A DNA stretch of 48,013 nucleotides from Gemmatimonadota bacterium (GCA_003248075.1 QJYK01000087.1:1-48013); one strand, 5' to 3'. Numbered from the stretch's first letter, positions 14,877 through 23,238 are shown. Numbers and translations: made by a program. Notes: generated from the sequence alone by a model not told the origin.

Positions 14877-16076
14877 TCAGAAGAACCAGGAAAGCGAGCC
14901 GTACACCACGTTCGGAACGCCCCCGTATTCCGAGGAGGGGGTCGCATCCTCCAGGGCGCCCCGTCCGAATCCGACGAAGGCCCCGAGGCGCACGCTCGCC
15001 GACTCGGTTGCGGACCAAGACAGGCCGGGGGCCAGAAGAATCGAGCCGTCCCCGAGGCTGGTCAGAGCCAGGGCGTCGAGCGCCACCAGAGGGTGGACCT
15101 GAACGCTCGCCTGAACCATGGACGCCCATCGGGACAGGACCTGCAACTCTCCCCTGGAGAACGGCTTGGACAAGATGACATCGAGTAATTCCGAGCCAGA
15201 AGCCGCGCCGAGCCCGTCGTATTGGAGCTCCCCGATCACGTAGGTATCCTTTCCACGAACCGAGAAGCGCCGATCCAGTCCGACGGCCGCCCGGAGCGCG
15301 GCTCCGCCCGCCGCGTCACGGTCCCGCAGCGTCGCCTCCGCACGAAGCGCGTAGGGGCCGAGGGCGCCACTGGTGAAGACCGCGGCCGAAGGGAGCTGGT
15401 GCACCCAGCCTCCCCAGCCGCCGAACGCCCAGCCGCCTCGCGACGTCTGAGCGCGTGCGAGCGCGGTGGTCCGGTCTCCGTCCGCGGTCTTCGCGCCGCG
15501 CAGGACGATCTCGAGCTCCGTGAAGGGCCCCAGGAAGGCGCGAGCGCGGATCGCGTCCACGCCTCCGCGGTATTCGCGGAAGGGCTCCGAAGGATCGAAG
15601 GGGGAGAACGGGTCCGCGGGCGTTAGGAAGAGCGTCGTGGCCCACGAGATCGTCTGGCGACCCGCGGTCACCGCCAGGGTTCCCCCCTCCCAGGTCAGGC
15701 TCAATCGGTCGAAGCGCTCTGTCCAGCGCGAGTCGGCGCCCCGGTGGATCGTGCTCCCGAGGTCGACCCAGTCATTGCCCTCACCGACGGCGGTCCCCGG
15801 GAGGAAGCCGCCCAGGGAGCCGGCGGGCTGGTGTGCGACCAGACTCTCCCAGGCTGCTTCGAATGTGAGGGGGCCCGCCCGAAACCGTGGCATCAGCCGG
15901 AGTCGGGCGAGCTCCTGCGAGCCGGCCTCGCCGTACGCGCTCTCCCCGACGTGGGCCACGACGCCCAGCGCGTACACGCCCAGCTCGTTGCGACTCTGTG
16001 CCGACGCCGCGACGGGGCCGCTCGCGGTGGCCAGGAGCGCGATGAGCGGGTGGAGGGTCGCGGCGCGCCCGGTCAC
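14877..16076 (-). CDS. Outer-membrane beta-barrel protein of the Lol-like operon
   Basis: A 399-aa exported protein starting with GTG, whose start overlaps the ATPase stop (GTGA). A signal peptide (about 8-26, ending AASAQ) precedes alternating hydrophobic and polar strands, and the last residues SLSWFF carry the C-terminal Phe of outer-membrane barrels. The segment GRQTISWATTLFLTPADPFS followed by FDPSEPFREYRGGVDAIR resembles the DUF1302-like porin class by eye. It is encoded with LolA-, LolCE- and LolD-like proteins, so it may receive or export the cargo of that system. The cargo, perhaps a lipid or hydrophobic compound, is unknown. Confidence 0.8.
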   Translation of the reverse strand: MTGRAATLHPLIALLATASGPVAASAQSRNELGVYALGVVAHVGESAYGEAGSQELARLRLMPRFRAGPLTFEAAWESLVAHQPAGSLGGFLPGTAVGEGNDWVDLGSTIHRGADSRWTERFDRLSLTWEGGTLAVTAGRQTISWATTLFLTPADPFSPFDPSEPFREYRGGVDAIRARAFLGPFTELEIVLRGAKTADGDRTTALARAQTSRGGWAFGGWGGWVHQLPSAAVFTSGALGPYALRAEATLRDRDAAGGAALRAAVGLDRRFSVRGKDTYVIGELQYDGLGAASGSELLDVILSKPFSRGELQVLSRWASMVQASVQVHPLVALDALALTSLGDGSILLAPGLSWSATESASVRLGAFVGFGRGALEDATPSSEYGGVPNVVYGSLSWFF

Positions 16077-16795
16077 CGCGCTGGGACCGCCGGCTCCACG
16101 CGGCGGTCTTCGTCGATCCGCCCGTCGACGAGCCGGATGAGTCGGTGGGCCCGCTCCATGACGCGAGGATCGTGGGTGGAGAAGACGAACGTGGTGCGAT
16201 GCTCGTGATTGAGCCGTTCCATGACCTCGAGCAGAGCCGCCGACGTGGTCGAGTCCAGGTTCGCCGTCGGTTCGTCCGCCAGCACCAGCGCCGGCTCCCC
16301 TACGACCGCCCGAGCAACCGCCACCCGCTGCTGTTGACCTCCGGAGAGCTTGGAGGGACGTCGGTCCTCTAGGCCCTCGAGGCCGATCTCCTTGAACAGG
16401 GCTTCGACCCGGGCGCGACGCTCCTCGTGGGGCACGCCCCTGAGGAGGAGGGTGAACTCGGCGTTCTCGAAGGCGGACAGAACCGGCAGGAGGTTGTAGG
16501 CCTGGAAGACGAAGCCGATCCGCTCCAGACGCAGCCTGGCCAGCTTCTTGTCGTCCAGCGAACCCAGCTCCTGACCACCGATCCACACGCGCCCGCGGGT
16601 GGGCCGGGTGAGCCCGCCGATGAGGTTGAGGACGGTCGTCTTTCCCGATCCCGAGGGCCCGGCCATGGCCACGAAGTCGCCATGCTCGATCTCGAGCGTC
16701 AGACCGCGTACGGCCTGCACGGGTGCGGGCTCCTGGGGGTAGACCTTCCACAGGTCGTCGGTTCGGACGGCGGCCGTCCCGGAGGAGTCGATCAT
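16073..16795 (-). CDS. LolD/MacB-type ABC transporter ATPase
   Basis: A 240-aa ATP-binding subunit with Walker A GPSGSGKTT (46-54), Q-loop FVFQAYNLLP (about 95-104), signature LSGGQQQR (150-157), Walker B LVLADEPTANLD (170-181) and the H-loop His in FSTHD. These match the LolD/MacB/FtsE group, which powers mechanotransmission rather than classical transport. Its ATG overlaps the stop of the FtsX-type permease gene upstream, and its stop overlaps the start of the barrel gene. With the two permeases it should form a LolCDE-like inner-membrane complex. Confidence 0.94.
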   Translation of the reverse strand: MIDSSGTAAVRTDDLWKVYPQEPAPVQAVRGLTLEIEHGDFVAMAGPSGSGKTTVLNLIGGLTRPTRGRVWIGGQELGSLDDKKLARLRLERIGFVFQAYNLLPVLSAFENAEFTLLLRGVPHEERRARVEALFKEIGLEGLEDRRPSKLSGGQQQRVAVARAVVGEPALVLADEPTANLDSTTSAALLEVMERLNHEHRTTFVFSTHDPRVMERAHRLIRLVDGRIDEDRRVEPAVPAR

Positions 16796-18054
16796 TGTTC
16801 GAACTTCATGGCCTCGGCGGCATCCAGGCGGGACGCGCGCAGGGCTGGATAGAGAGATGCAAGCGTTCCGATGACGGTGATCGACCACAGTGAAAGCACC
16901 ACCTGGTCGATGCGGAACACGGGGACGATCACCGGGTCGATGATCCCGCCGGACAACGTGATCGTGTTCTCCATGAGCCCGCTGAAATCCAGGCCGTCGC
17001 GAAAGAAGAGCCACGTGGCGACGAACCCGAGCACGCCTCCCGCGATGCCCGACGCGGCCGTGAGGAAGAGCCCCTCCCCGAAGACCACCAGCCCCGTCTC
17101 GGCCCTCGTGAGCCCGAGGGCCTGGAGGATGCCGAATTCCCGCTTGCGGCTGAGGACGGACATCATGATGGCGTTGAGGATGGCCAGGGCCACGATCGCG
17201 AACAGGATGCCGTGGAAGACGTAGTCCCCGTAGTCGTCGATCCGGACCGCTGAATCGAGCTCCGGCGACGCCTCGCGCCAGCCCAGGACGCGGATCCCCG
17301 CCGCGCCGTCGAGGCTCCGGTCGAGCTCCGCCACGACGGCATCCGTATGCCGGGAGCTGGTGAGCAGAAGTGCGACGGTCGTCGCGGCTCCGGGCGTGCC
17401 CAGCCAGCTCCTTGCCGTCGAAAGGGGCACGTGCACGAGCCCTTCATCCATCTCCTGGATCCCGGTTCGGAAGATCCCGGCCACGCGAACGAGCTGCCCC
17501 TCGACCTGACCGGAAGCGGTCTGAGCCGTCAGGACGAAGCGGCCGCCCACCTCGATCTCGAGCCTCCGGGCGAGCTCGATCCCGACGAACGCCTGGAGCC
17601 GGTCGCCGGGTTCCAGATAACGTCCCTGGACCCGTTGATCGGGCAGCGTCGAGAACGCCTGCTCGCGCTCCGGGTCGACGCCCTCGATGCGTACGGGCAG
17701 GGCCGAGGCCGCCGAGCTCGCCAGCCCCGACGTCGAAAGCCGAGGCGCCCAGGACACGACGAGGGCGCCCCCGTCCAGCCCGGCGAGGGCGTCCTCCACA
17801 CGGGTGACGCGGTCCTCGTCCAGGCGATCCTCGAGCCTTCCGTTCTCGAGGAAGCCCGGCGCCTGGACGGCGACATGTCCGAGCCCCAGCCGCACGGCAG
17901 AATCGATCCACTGCTCGTGACCGCCCTCCGCGAGCGCGCGGGAGAACATGAGAAGCGCGAGACCGAGCGCCATCGCCGCGGCGGTCAGCGCGCTGCGACG
18001 CGCGTTCCGCCCCACGCTCCGCAGCGAGAGCCTCAGAAGCGCCGCGGTCCTCAT
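16792..18054 (-). CDS. FtsX/LolE-type ABC permease (second of two)
   Basis: A 420-aa permease. One N-terminal membrane helix (about 20-42) is followed by a large periplasmic MacB-type domain (about 43-265), then three C-terminal helices with the FtsX motif SRKREFGILQALGLTRAE. The end SLYPALRASRLDAAEAMKFEQ is typical for LolC/LolE. It acts in the inner membrane with the ATPase encoded next, and with the other permease gene upstream, overlapping both by four bases. The separate subunits suggest a LolC plus LolE heterodimer arrangement rather than a MacB homodimer. Confidence 0.93.
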   Translation of the reverse strand: MRTAALLRLSLRSVGRNARRSALTAAAMALGLALLMFSRALAEGGHEQWIDSAVRLGLGHVAVQAPGFLENGRLEDRLDEDRVTRVEDALAGLDGGALVVSWAPRLSTSGLASSAASALPVRIEGVDPEREQAFSTLPDQRVQGRYLEPGDRLQAFVGIELARRLEIEVGGRFVLTAQTASGQVEGQLVRVAGIFRTGIQEMDEGLVHVPLSTARSWLGTPGAATTVALLLTSSRHTDAVVAELDRSLDGAAGIRVLGWREASPELDSAVRIDDYGDYVFHGILFAIVALAILNAIMMSVLSRKREFGILQALGLTRAETGLVVFGEGLFLTAASGIAGGVLGFVATWLFFRDGLDFSGLMENTITLSGGIIDPVIVPVFRIDQVVLSLWSITVIGTLASLYPALRASRLDAAEAMKFEQ

Positions 18055-19310
18055 CGGCCGGCCAGGGCGTCGGCGGGTGGAATCCGTGCCGCTTTCCAGG
18101 CCGGGTAGAGCGCAGCCAGGACCGCGGTCAGGAACAGCGCCAAGGCGCTGAGGACCGGACCCTCCAGCGAATACTCCACCCGGAGCACCGGGCGCCACTG
18201 TGCGCCGCTCCAGCTGAAGCCCCCCACCAGCGCGCTCAGGTCGGGGGGAGCACGGTGCCACCAGACCAGGATCGGCCAGGTCATCGCGACGCCCGCCACC
18301 AGAGCCAGCGCTCCCAGGACGATCCCCTCGTAGACCACGGTCCGGGCCACGTTCCCGGTGGACGAGCCGAGAGCGCGGACCACCGCGAACTCGCGCGTCC
18401 TCTCGAAGGTCCCGATGATCATGGTGTTCGCCACGCCGAACACCGCCATGGCGAAGATGATCAGGACGATGATGAAGTTCATCGAGTCCATGAGGGCCAC
18501 GGACTCGGCGAGCTCGGGGCGGAGGGCGGTCCAGGGGCGGACCTCGGTCGGGGGGTCGCTTCCGAGGTACGCGCCCAGCGCCTCCGCGATGGCCGGCGTG
18601 TCGACCGGACGGGAGACGGTGAGCGCGACCTCGTGGATCCGTCCGGGGTCCATGGCCATGAGCCTCTGCAGCTCGTCGAGCGCGAGGACCGCGTACGAGG
18701 CGTCGATCCCAGGCGTGCCGGTGTCGAAGATCCCGACCAGCGCGAACAGATCGTTGCCCATGGAGCCGTCGGCGGCCGGTGCGACCAGCACGAGCTCGTC
18801 TCCGACCCCCACTCCGAGCTGGCGGGCCATTTCGACCCCGATCATCACCTCCCTCGAGCCGGACGCGGGCGCCCGACCCTCCGTAACGTGCCCCAGGAGG
18901 GTGGTGACGTGGCGCTCACGCCCCGGAGCGATACCGAGCAGGAGGGCGGCCTCCGTATGTTCGCCTCCCGAGACCAGCCCGCCTCCGTACAGGCGAGGGG
19001 CCGCCGCCCGCACGTCAGGATGGGCTTCGAGCCGCTCGAGCAGATCGGCCACGTCGACGCCATTCTGCCCCCCGATCGTCCGGTACATGCTCCGCTCGGG
19101 GAGGTAGTCCGAGGCGTGGACCTGGGCCTGCCCGATCAGGAGTCGTGTCCCGTTCTCGACCAGCTCGGCGCTCATCCCGTCGGTGAGCCCGACCATGACG
19201 ACCGCAGAGAGGTAGCCGAACGCCAGCGCTGAGGTGGTGATCAGCGTTCGACCCCGGTTTCGCCCCAGGTTGCGCCAGGCGACGCGCCACCACAGGTGGT
19301 CTTCCGCCAC
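18051..19310 (-). CDS. FtsX/LolC-type ABC permease (first of two)
   Basis: A 419-aa permease with GTG start. It has an N-terminal helix (about 21-43), a periplasmic domain (about 44-270) and three C-terminal helices with TFERTREFAVVRALGSSTGNV and the tail LYPAWKAARIPPADALAGR. It lies one base after the LolA-like gene and overlaps the next permease gene by ATGA. A helix inserted near FIIVLIIFAMAVFGVANTMII matches the FtsX family. Expected to pair with the second permease and the ATPase to extract a lipid-linked cargo from the inner membrane and hand it to the LolA-like carrier. Confidence 0.93.
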   Translation of the reverse strand: MAEDHLWWRVAWRNLGRNRGRTLITTSALAFGYLSAVVMVGLTDGMSAELVENGTRLLIGQAQVHASDYLPERSMYRTIGGQNGVDVADLLERLEAHPDVRAAAPRLYGGGLVSGGEHTEAALLLGIAPGRERHVTTLLGHVTEGRAPASGSREVMIGVEMARQLGVGVGDELVLVAPAADGSMGNDLFALVGIFDTGTPGIDASYAVLALDELQRLMAMDPGRIHEVALTVSRPVDTPAIAEALGAYLGSDPPTEVRPWTALRPELAESVALMDSMNFIIVLIIFAMAVFGVANTMIIGTFERTREFAVVRALGSSTGNVARTVVYEGIVLGALALVAGVAMTWPILVWWHRAPPDLSALVGGFSWSGAQWRPVLRVEYSLEGPVLSALALFLTAVLAALYPAWKAARIPPADALAGR

Positions 19311-19311
19311 G

Positions 19312-20082
19312 TCAGCCGCCCTGCGCCCTGAGGTTGCGAAGGCTGAAGAAGTCGGGATCGAGGGGGACGTCGAACTCCAGGTCGTGATAGACCAGTCGCG
19401 TGCTTTCTTCCGGCTTGTCGGCCGGAACCACGAGCATGATGGCCGGGACCAGTCTTCCCCCCATCGTCTTGTAGTCGTCGAACGTGAGGGTCCGGACCAG
19501 GTCTCCGTCCTCGTCGTAGTAGCGGACCCACACGGGCATCAAATCGCTCTGGCGGATCTGCTCCTCGATCCTCCCCCAGACCACCGGCGCGTCGGGCTTC
19601 GGTGTCATCACGAACTCCCAGACGGAGACGCCCTCGCGCCGCCCATCGTACGACATCACGAACTCGTAGTCGTCGACGATGCGGCTCTCCTTCACGAGAT
19701 CGTCGTTGGTGAAGTGCGACCCCATCCACGAGCCCATCATGAGGGACGCGGGGACCTTGATGGTCCGGTCCACCCTGGGGAGGTAGTTCCACACTTCCTG
19801 ACGCGCCTTCAGGGTGGCGGTGCCTGCCTCCCGCGGGGGTGCCGTGAGGCGCACCAGGGAGTAGTCGACGCCCAACGACCACACGCGCATCTCCAACGTC
19901 CTCGACCAGTGCTCGGTGGTGATCTGCATCTCGACCCTCGCCCGGCTCGACTCACCTCGGAGGAGTCGGTCGACCCGGTCGATGATCTCGCGGGCCGTGG
20001 GGGACTGGGCGAGGGCGGGGTGGGGCAGGAGGAGTCCGACGAGCGTCAGAATCCACGCCCGCCCAGCCTCGATTCGCCTCAT
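19312..20082 (-). CDS. LolA-like outer-membrane lipoprotein-sorting family protein
   Basis: A 256-aa exported protein with signal peptide (about 8-24, LLPHPALAQ). The mature part begins TAREIIDRVDRLLRGESSRARVEMQI, then alternating strands with VWNYLPRVDRTIKVP, SWMGSHFTNDDLV and FDDYKTMGGRLVPAIM. This is the pattern of the LolA-like family annotated as outer-membrane lipoprotein-sorting protein, which has a half-barrel for a lipid moiety. It is longer than classical LolA (about 180 residues mature). Its ATG overlaps the tetR stop, and two FtsX-type permease genes follow. It probably carries cargo across the periplasm. Confidence 0.88.
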   Translation of the reverse strand: MRRIEAGRAWILTLVGLLLPHPALAQSPTAREIIDRVDRLLRGESSRARVEMQITTEHWSRTLEMRVWSLGVDYSLVRLTAPPREAGTATLKARQEVWNYLPRVDRTIKVPASLMMGSWMGSHFTNDDLVKESRIVDDYEFVMSYDGRREGVSVWEFVMTPKPDAPVVWGRIEEQIRQSDLMPVWVRYYDEDGDLVRTLTFDDYKTMGGRLVPAIMLVVPADKPEESTRLVYHDLEFDVPLDPDFFSLRNLRAQGG

Positions 20083-20663
20083 GAGGGCTGCGCTCCTTCG
20101 GTTCCTCGGGTGAGCCCGGAAAGAAACAGCTGCCACGCGGCCACGAGGGTGTCGTGGTCGCCTACGAGCAGCTCGTGGAGCGCGATCCCGTCCAGCACGA
20201 CCTCCACGAGGCGGGCCGTCACGTCCGCGTCGGCGCCCGCGGGCAGGTGGGGCCCCAACGATGCCGCCAGCGTGCGATGCATCTCGAGGCCGCTGTCCGC
20301 CAGTCGGCGTCCGAGCCGCGGGTCGAAGATGCCCTTGAGCAGGAAGACGAAGTAGCCGCGGAGGAAGCGCTTGTCGTCGACCAGTACGCGCATCTCGCGG
20401 AAGAGGACGCGCAGGTACCCTTCGAGTGAATGGCCTTCATGCTCGACCCGCTCCATGCCGGTCAGGAAGACCTCCTCGAGGGCGTACAGCGGTATCTCGT
20501 CGAGGGCATCGAAGTGGTGGAAGAGCGTGCCCTTGCTCACGCCGGCCTCCGCTGCCAGCGCCGAGGCGGTGAAGCCGTCTGGACCCTCCCGGCTCAGGAG
20601 CTCGACGGCAGCCTCGAGAATCCGGGCGCGCGTGGCATCACCCTTGGTCAGGCGCGTGGTCAT
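20079..20663 (-). CDS. TetR-family transcriptional repressor
   Basis: A 194-aa regulator. The N-terminal helix-turn-helix reads RARILEAAVELLSREGPDGFTASALAAEAGVSKGTLFHHF in segments characteristic of TetR; the C-terminal ligand domain (about 70-194) is divergent. A perfect inverted repeat ends 15 bases upstream of its ATG, so it should repress itself and the co-transcribed Lol-like genes until a ligand, possibly the exported compound, binds. No Shine-Dalgarno sequence is seen before the ATG, so a leaderless transcript is possible. It overlaps the LolA-like gene by four bases. Confidence 0.94.
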   Translation of the reverse strand: MTTRLTKGDATRARILEAAVELLSREGPDGFTASALAAEAGVSKGTLFHHFDALDEIPLYALEEVFLTGMERVEHEGHSLEGYLRVLFREMRVLVDDKRFLRGYFVFLLKGIFDPRLGRRLADSGLEMHRTLAASLGPHLPAGADADVTARLVEVVLDGIALHELLVGDHDTLVAAWQLFLSGLTRGTEGAQPS

Positions 20664-20677
20664 GTCGGAAGATAGAT

Positions 20678-20697
20678 TTGACCGAACGGTCGGTCAA
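20678..20697. promoter_or_regulatory. TetR operator-like palindrome
   Basis: TTGACCGAACGGTCGGTCAA has perfect 8-bp arms around ACGG, placed 15 bases before the tetR ATG and overlapping the recX stop codon (20694-20696). Size and form fit TetR-family operators. This is the only clear regulatory site for the seven-gene operon downstream, and it implies that the promoter lies within the recX 3' end. Confidence 0.75.
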
Positions 20698-21413
20698 CGA
20701 TCCGTCGACCCATCTCGGTTGGTGGGCAAGGCGGCGGCGACCTCCATGGCGCGCGTCAGCGCGGATCCACCAAAGCCGCGTCGCCCGAGATATCCGTACA
20801 GTCTGCGACGTGCGCGCATGGCCTCCGGGCTCCGGTCCCCTGCGGCCAGGGCCGAGATCACCGGTTCGGGCTGGCGCTTGATCCACGCCCGGGCCGCGCG
20901 GGCGGCCAACTCCAACTCGGTCGTGTGCTCTTCATCGAGCACCGTGTCCACGACGTGGCCCGCGAGGTCCGCGGGCACGCCCTTGCTCCGCAGCTCCGCC
21001 GTGAGTCGTGTACGCCCTCTGGGACGGTGACGGAGGCGGTCTCGGACGAAGGCCGACGCCACCGCGGAGTCGTCGAGGAGTCCCCGGGCCTCCAGCCGAT
21101 CGAGGCAGGCGGCGACGCGGGCGGGACGGAAGCCTTTGACCCGGAGCTTCCTGCCGAGCTCCGCCCGGGTCAACGCGCGATGCGAGAGCAGGCTCAAGGC
21201 CGCCTCCCGGACGCGGATTTCCTGGTCGGCGTCCTCGATGTGGTGACGAAGGGTGGGGGTCAGGGGGTCGCCGAGGCCCAGCCCCACGCGCTCGAGGGCC
21301 TCGAGCGCGACCTCGAGAGGCTCCGCGCGCTCCAGGTGGACGCGGACGCGCAGGCCGCGGGGTGGCAGTGGCTCGAGGCGGAGGACGAGGGGGTCATTCG
21401 CCTTTCTGGGCAT
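20694..21413 (-). CDS. recX: Regulatory protein RecX
   Basis: A 239-aa RecX-family protein built from three-helix repeats: REAALSLLSHRALTRAELGRKLRVKG, VAACLDRLEARGLLDDSAVASAFVRDRL, RTRLTAELRSKGVPADLAGHVVD and a C-terminal YGYLGRRGFGGSALTRAM, all typical. RecX binds RecA filaments and limits or remodels them. The ATG at 21413 lies inside the end of the DUF6504 gene (20-base overlap) and is the best fit to the family length; the ORF is open further upstream but that part reads as the DUF6504 gene in another frame. The gene follows imuB, so it belongs to a damage-response cassette rather than next to recA. Confidence 0.85.
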   Translation of the reverse strand: MPRKANDPLVLRLEPLPPRGLRVRVHLERAEPLEVALEALERVGLGLGDPLTPTLRHHIEDADQEIRVREAALSLLSHRALTRAELGRKLRVKGFRPARVAACLDRLEARGLLDDSAVASAFVRDRLRHRPRGRTRLTAELRSKGVPADLAGHVVDTVLDEEHTTELELAARAARAWIKRQPEPVISALAAGDRSPEAMRARRRLYGYLGRRGFGGSALTRAMEVAAALPTNRDGSTDR

Positions 21414-21663
21414 ACCAGCGACCGTCCAGGAGATCGTGATAGAGCGTGACGGGACGTCCGTCGTCGAGGACGACGGCACGGTATTCCCGGGAGATCGGCT
21501 GGCGCCACCATTCGTCGTCGATGCGCCACGCCTCGCGAACGGCTTCCACTCTTCGGGCCGGTTTGCCCGGAAGCCGAACGAAGACGGGCTCTCCACGCTC
21601 GTCCGTGCGCACGTCCACGGCTCTTGGGCGACCGAGGGGGCGGAGGTCGGGTGCGTCGCTCAT
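21394..21663 (-). CDS. DUF6504 family protein
   Basis: An 89-aa protein. The conserved block RRVEAVREAWRIDDEWW followed by PISREYRAVVLDDGRPVTLYHDLLDGRWY is the signature of DUF6504, a short domain usually found next to imuB or dnaE2-type translesion genes. Its function is not established. Its ATG overlaps the imuB-like stop (ATGA), and its last 20 bases overlap recX, so the three are translationally linked. Charged and soluble, with no membrane segment. Recognition of the family is by memory of the motif and would benefit from a profile check. Confidence 0.8.
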   Translation of the reverse strand: MSDAPDLRPLGRPRAVDVRTDERGEPVFVRLPGKPARRVEAVREAWRIDDEWWRQPISREYRAVVLDDGRPVTLYHDLLDGRWYAQKGE

Positions 21664-23057
21664 GGGTCGAAGCTCAGAAGCGCATGCCGACGCTCCGGGA
21701 TGCGGGACCAGGGATCGATCTCCACGACGCGATAGAGGGGTGAGCGCCCCAGACGAAGCTTGAGCTCTTTGACCGCATCTTTAAGCGAAGTAGGAACTTC
21801 GCCGCGAGCAAGATCCCGTCCGGACGCCGCTCTGCCGCTTTCTTCCCTGCGGTCGAAAAGACCGGCTTGCGCTGAAGGGACCCCGAAACGGGTGAGCTCC
21901 AGAACGAGTGCCTCGACAGCCTTCGGAGGAGGGGAAAGGGCCATCCGGGCTCTCAACGGGGATGCGATCCGTTCGCGTTCGGAGGTGGGATCCCTCAAGA
22001 CGGCCTCCACGAACCATGAGCCACCTCCCTCGAGATAGGCTCCCAGTCGGGCTGCGGTCACACTCCGGCCTCGGCGGGCGGGACGAGAGAGCGCCCGCTC
22101 CACCAGACGGTCCAGAGCACTGTGAAGCGTATCCAGAAGGCCGACCGGGGCCGGGAAGTCCAAGGAGGTTCGAATGGGCCGAGGGCGGTGCCAGGGGCGT
22201 ACGGGATCGATCCGACGACCGGTGGCCCATGCCAGGCAGTCCTTTCCCGTGCCGCCGAATTGCGCGACCAGGGAGGGTTCGGGAAGGCGGCACAGTCGGC
22301 CCAGCGTCTCGATCCCGAGCCGCTCCAGTCGCTGGATCACGAGGGGCTCGACGGGCAGTGAGCCCACCGGGCAGGATGCCAGGAAGCCGGCGAGCTCCTG
22401 CTCGTTGACCACGACGGGCGTGCCCGAGCGGGCCGATGCGGCAGTCACCCAGGCGCCGAACTTCCCCGGAGCCATCCCGGCCCGGATCGACGCGACGAGC
22501 GGACCCGGAAAGACCTGGAAGAGCGAGGCGAGCGCCCGTTCCGCCTGCCTCGATGGAGATCCGTAAAGACGGCCCAGGCCGTCCATTCCCAGAAAAACCC
22601 GTCCACGTCCGGCAGGTTCGACGACGGGCGTGAGCCCGGAAAGCACCTCGAGCATCGCGTCCATGGCGGCATCGTAATGAGCAGGATCGGGCTCCAGAAG
22701 CGTGAGGGTGGGGCATAGAGAGACCGCTTGAGAGACGAGCTGGCCTGGGCGGACCCCGGCATCGTGGGCTCGTTCCGAGACCTGCCAGATCGTGCGTCGC
22801 ATGCTCTCTCCGGAGGAGAGGAGCGCCACGGATGTGCTGTCCAGCTCAGGAGTGCGTACGAGCTCGAGGCGAAGCTCGAAGGTCGGGAGCCACAGGCACA
22901 GAGCCGTCCGGCTTCCCGGTGCGGAGCCGCCACCTCCGCCAGAGAGCTTCCAGTGGGCGTTCCAGGCATGTCCCGGATCTCCGAGCACCGAGGGGTGATC
23001 CCACCCGCTGTCCGGGTGGGTGGGATCACCATGCGCGGGGGAGGGGGTCTGGGACAT
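21660..23057 (-). CDS. imuB: ImuB-like Y-family polymerase homologue
   Basis: A 465-aa protein. The core starts at ALCLWLPTFELRLELVRTP, where true Y-family polymerases have an Asp-rich metal motif; the second acidic motif is also replaced (VFLGMDGLGRLYG). This loss of catalytic carboxylates marks ImuB, the non-catalytic hub of the ImuA-ImuB-DnaE2 mutasome. An HhH region (VEPLVIQRLERLGIETLGRLCRLP) and little-finger domain follow. About 58 residues of low-complexity sequence precede the core, so the start is uncertain: ATG 23057 is used, but ATG 23132 has a better GAGG site. No imuA or dnaE2 gene is adjacent in the window. Confidence 0.82.
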   Translation of the reverse strand: MSQTPSPAHGDPTHPDSGWDHPSVLGDPGHAWNAHWKLSGGGGGSAPGSRTALCLWLPTFELRLELVRTPELDSTSVALLSSGESMRRTIWQVSERAHDAGVRPGQLVSQAVSLCPTLTLLEPDPAHYDAAMDAMLEVLSGLTPVVEPAGRGRVFLGMDGLGRLYGSPSRQAERALASLFQVFPGPLVASIRAGMAPGKFGAWVTAASARSGTPVVVNEQELAGFLASCPVGSLPVEPLVIQRLERLGIETLGRLCRLPEPSLVAQFGGTGKDCLAWATGRRIDPVRPWHRPRPIRTSLDFPAPVGLLDTLHSALDRLVERALSRPARRGRSVTAARLGAYLEGGGSWFVEAVLRDPTSERERIASPLRARMALSPPPKAVEALVLELTRFGVPSAQAGLFDRREESGRAASGRDLARGEVPTSLKDAVKELKLRLGRSPLYRVVEIDPWSRIPERRHALLSFDP

Positions 23058-23202
23058 GGCCGTTTGGGACTTCGTGGAGAGCCTGAAACCGGCAATGGGG
23101 AACAACAGGCCCCCGGCCGACGCCTTCCGCATCGATCCTCGCACCGTGCTTCCGGACACGGATCCCACCACCCACCGACGGCGCCGGCCGGGGGGCCGGA
23201 TA

Positions 23203-23238
23203 CCGAACAAAAACCGAATAATCCGAAGATATGCCGAA
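23203..23238 (-). promoter_or_regulatory. Four helically phased direct repeats upstream of imuB
   Basis: CCGAA occurs at 23203, 23214, 23223 and 23234. On the minus strand this reads CTTC-N7-CTTC, then ATTC-N7-GTTC. The form is that of the alphaproteobacterial LexA box, GTTC-N7-GTTC, in two tandem copies. It precedes a damage-response cassette. No LexA gene is in the window, so the binding protein is unknown. Confidence 0.4.
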
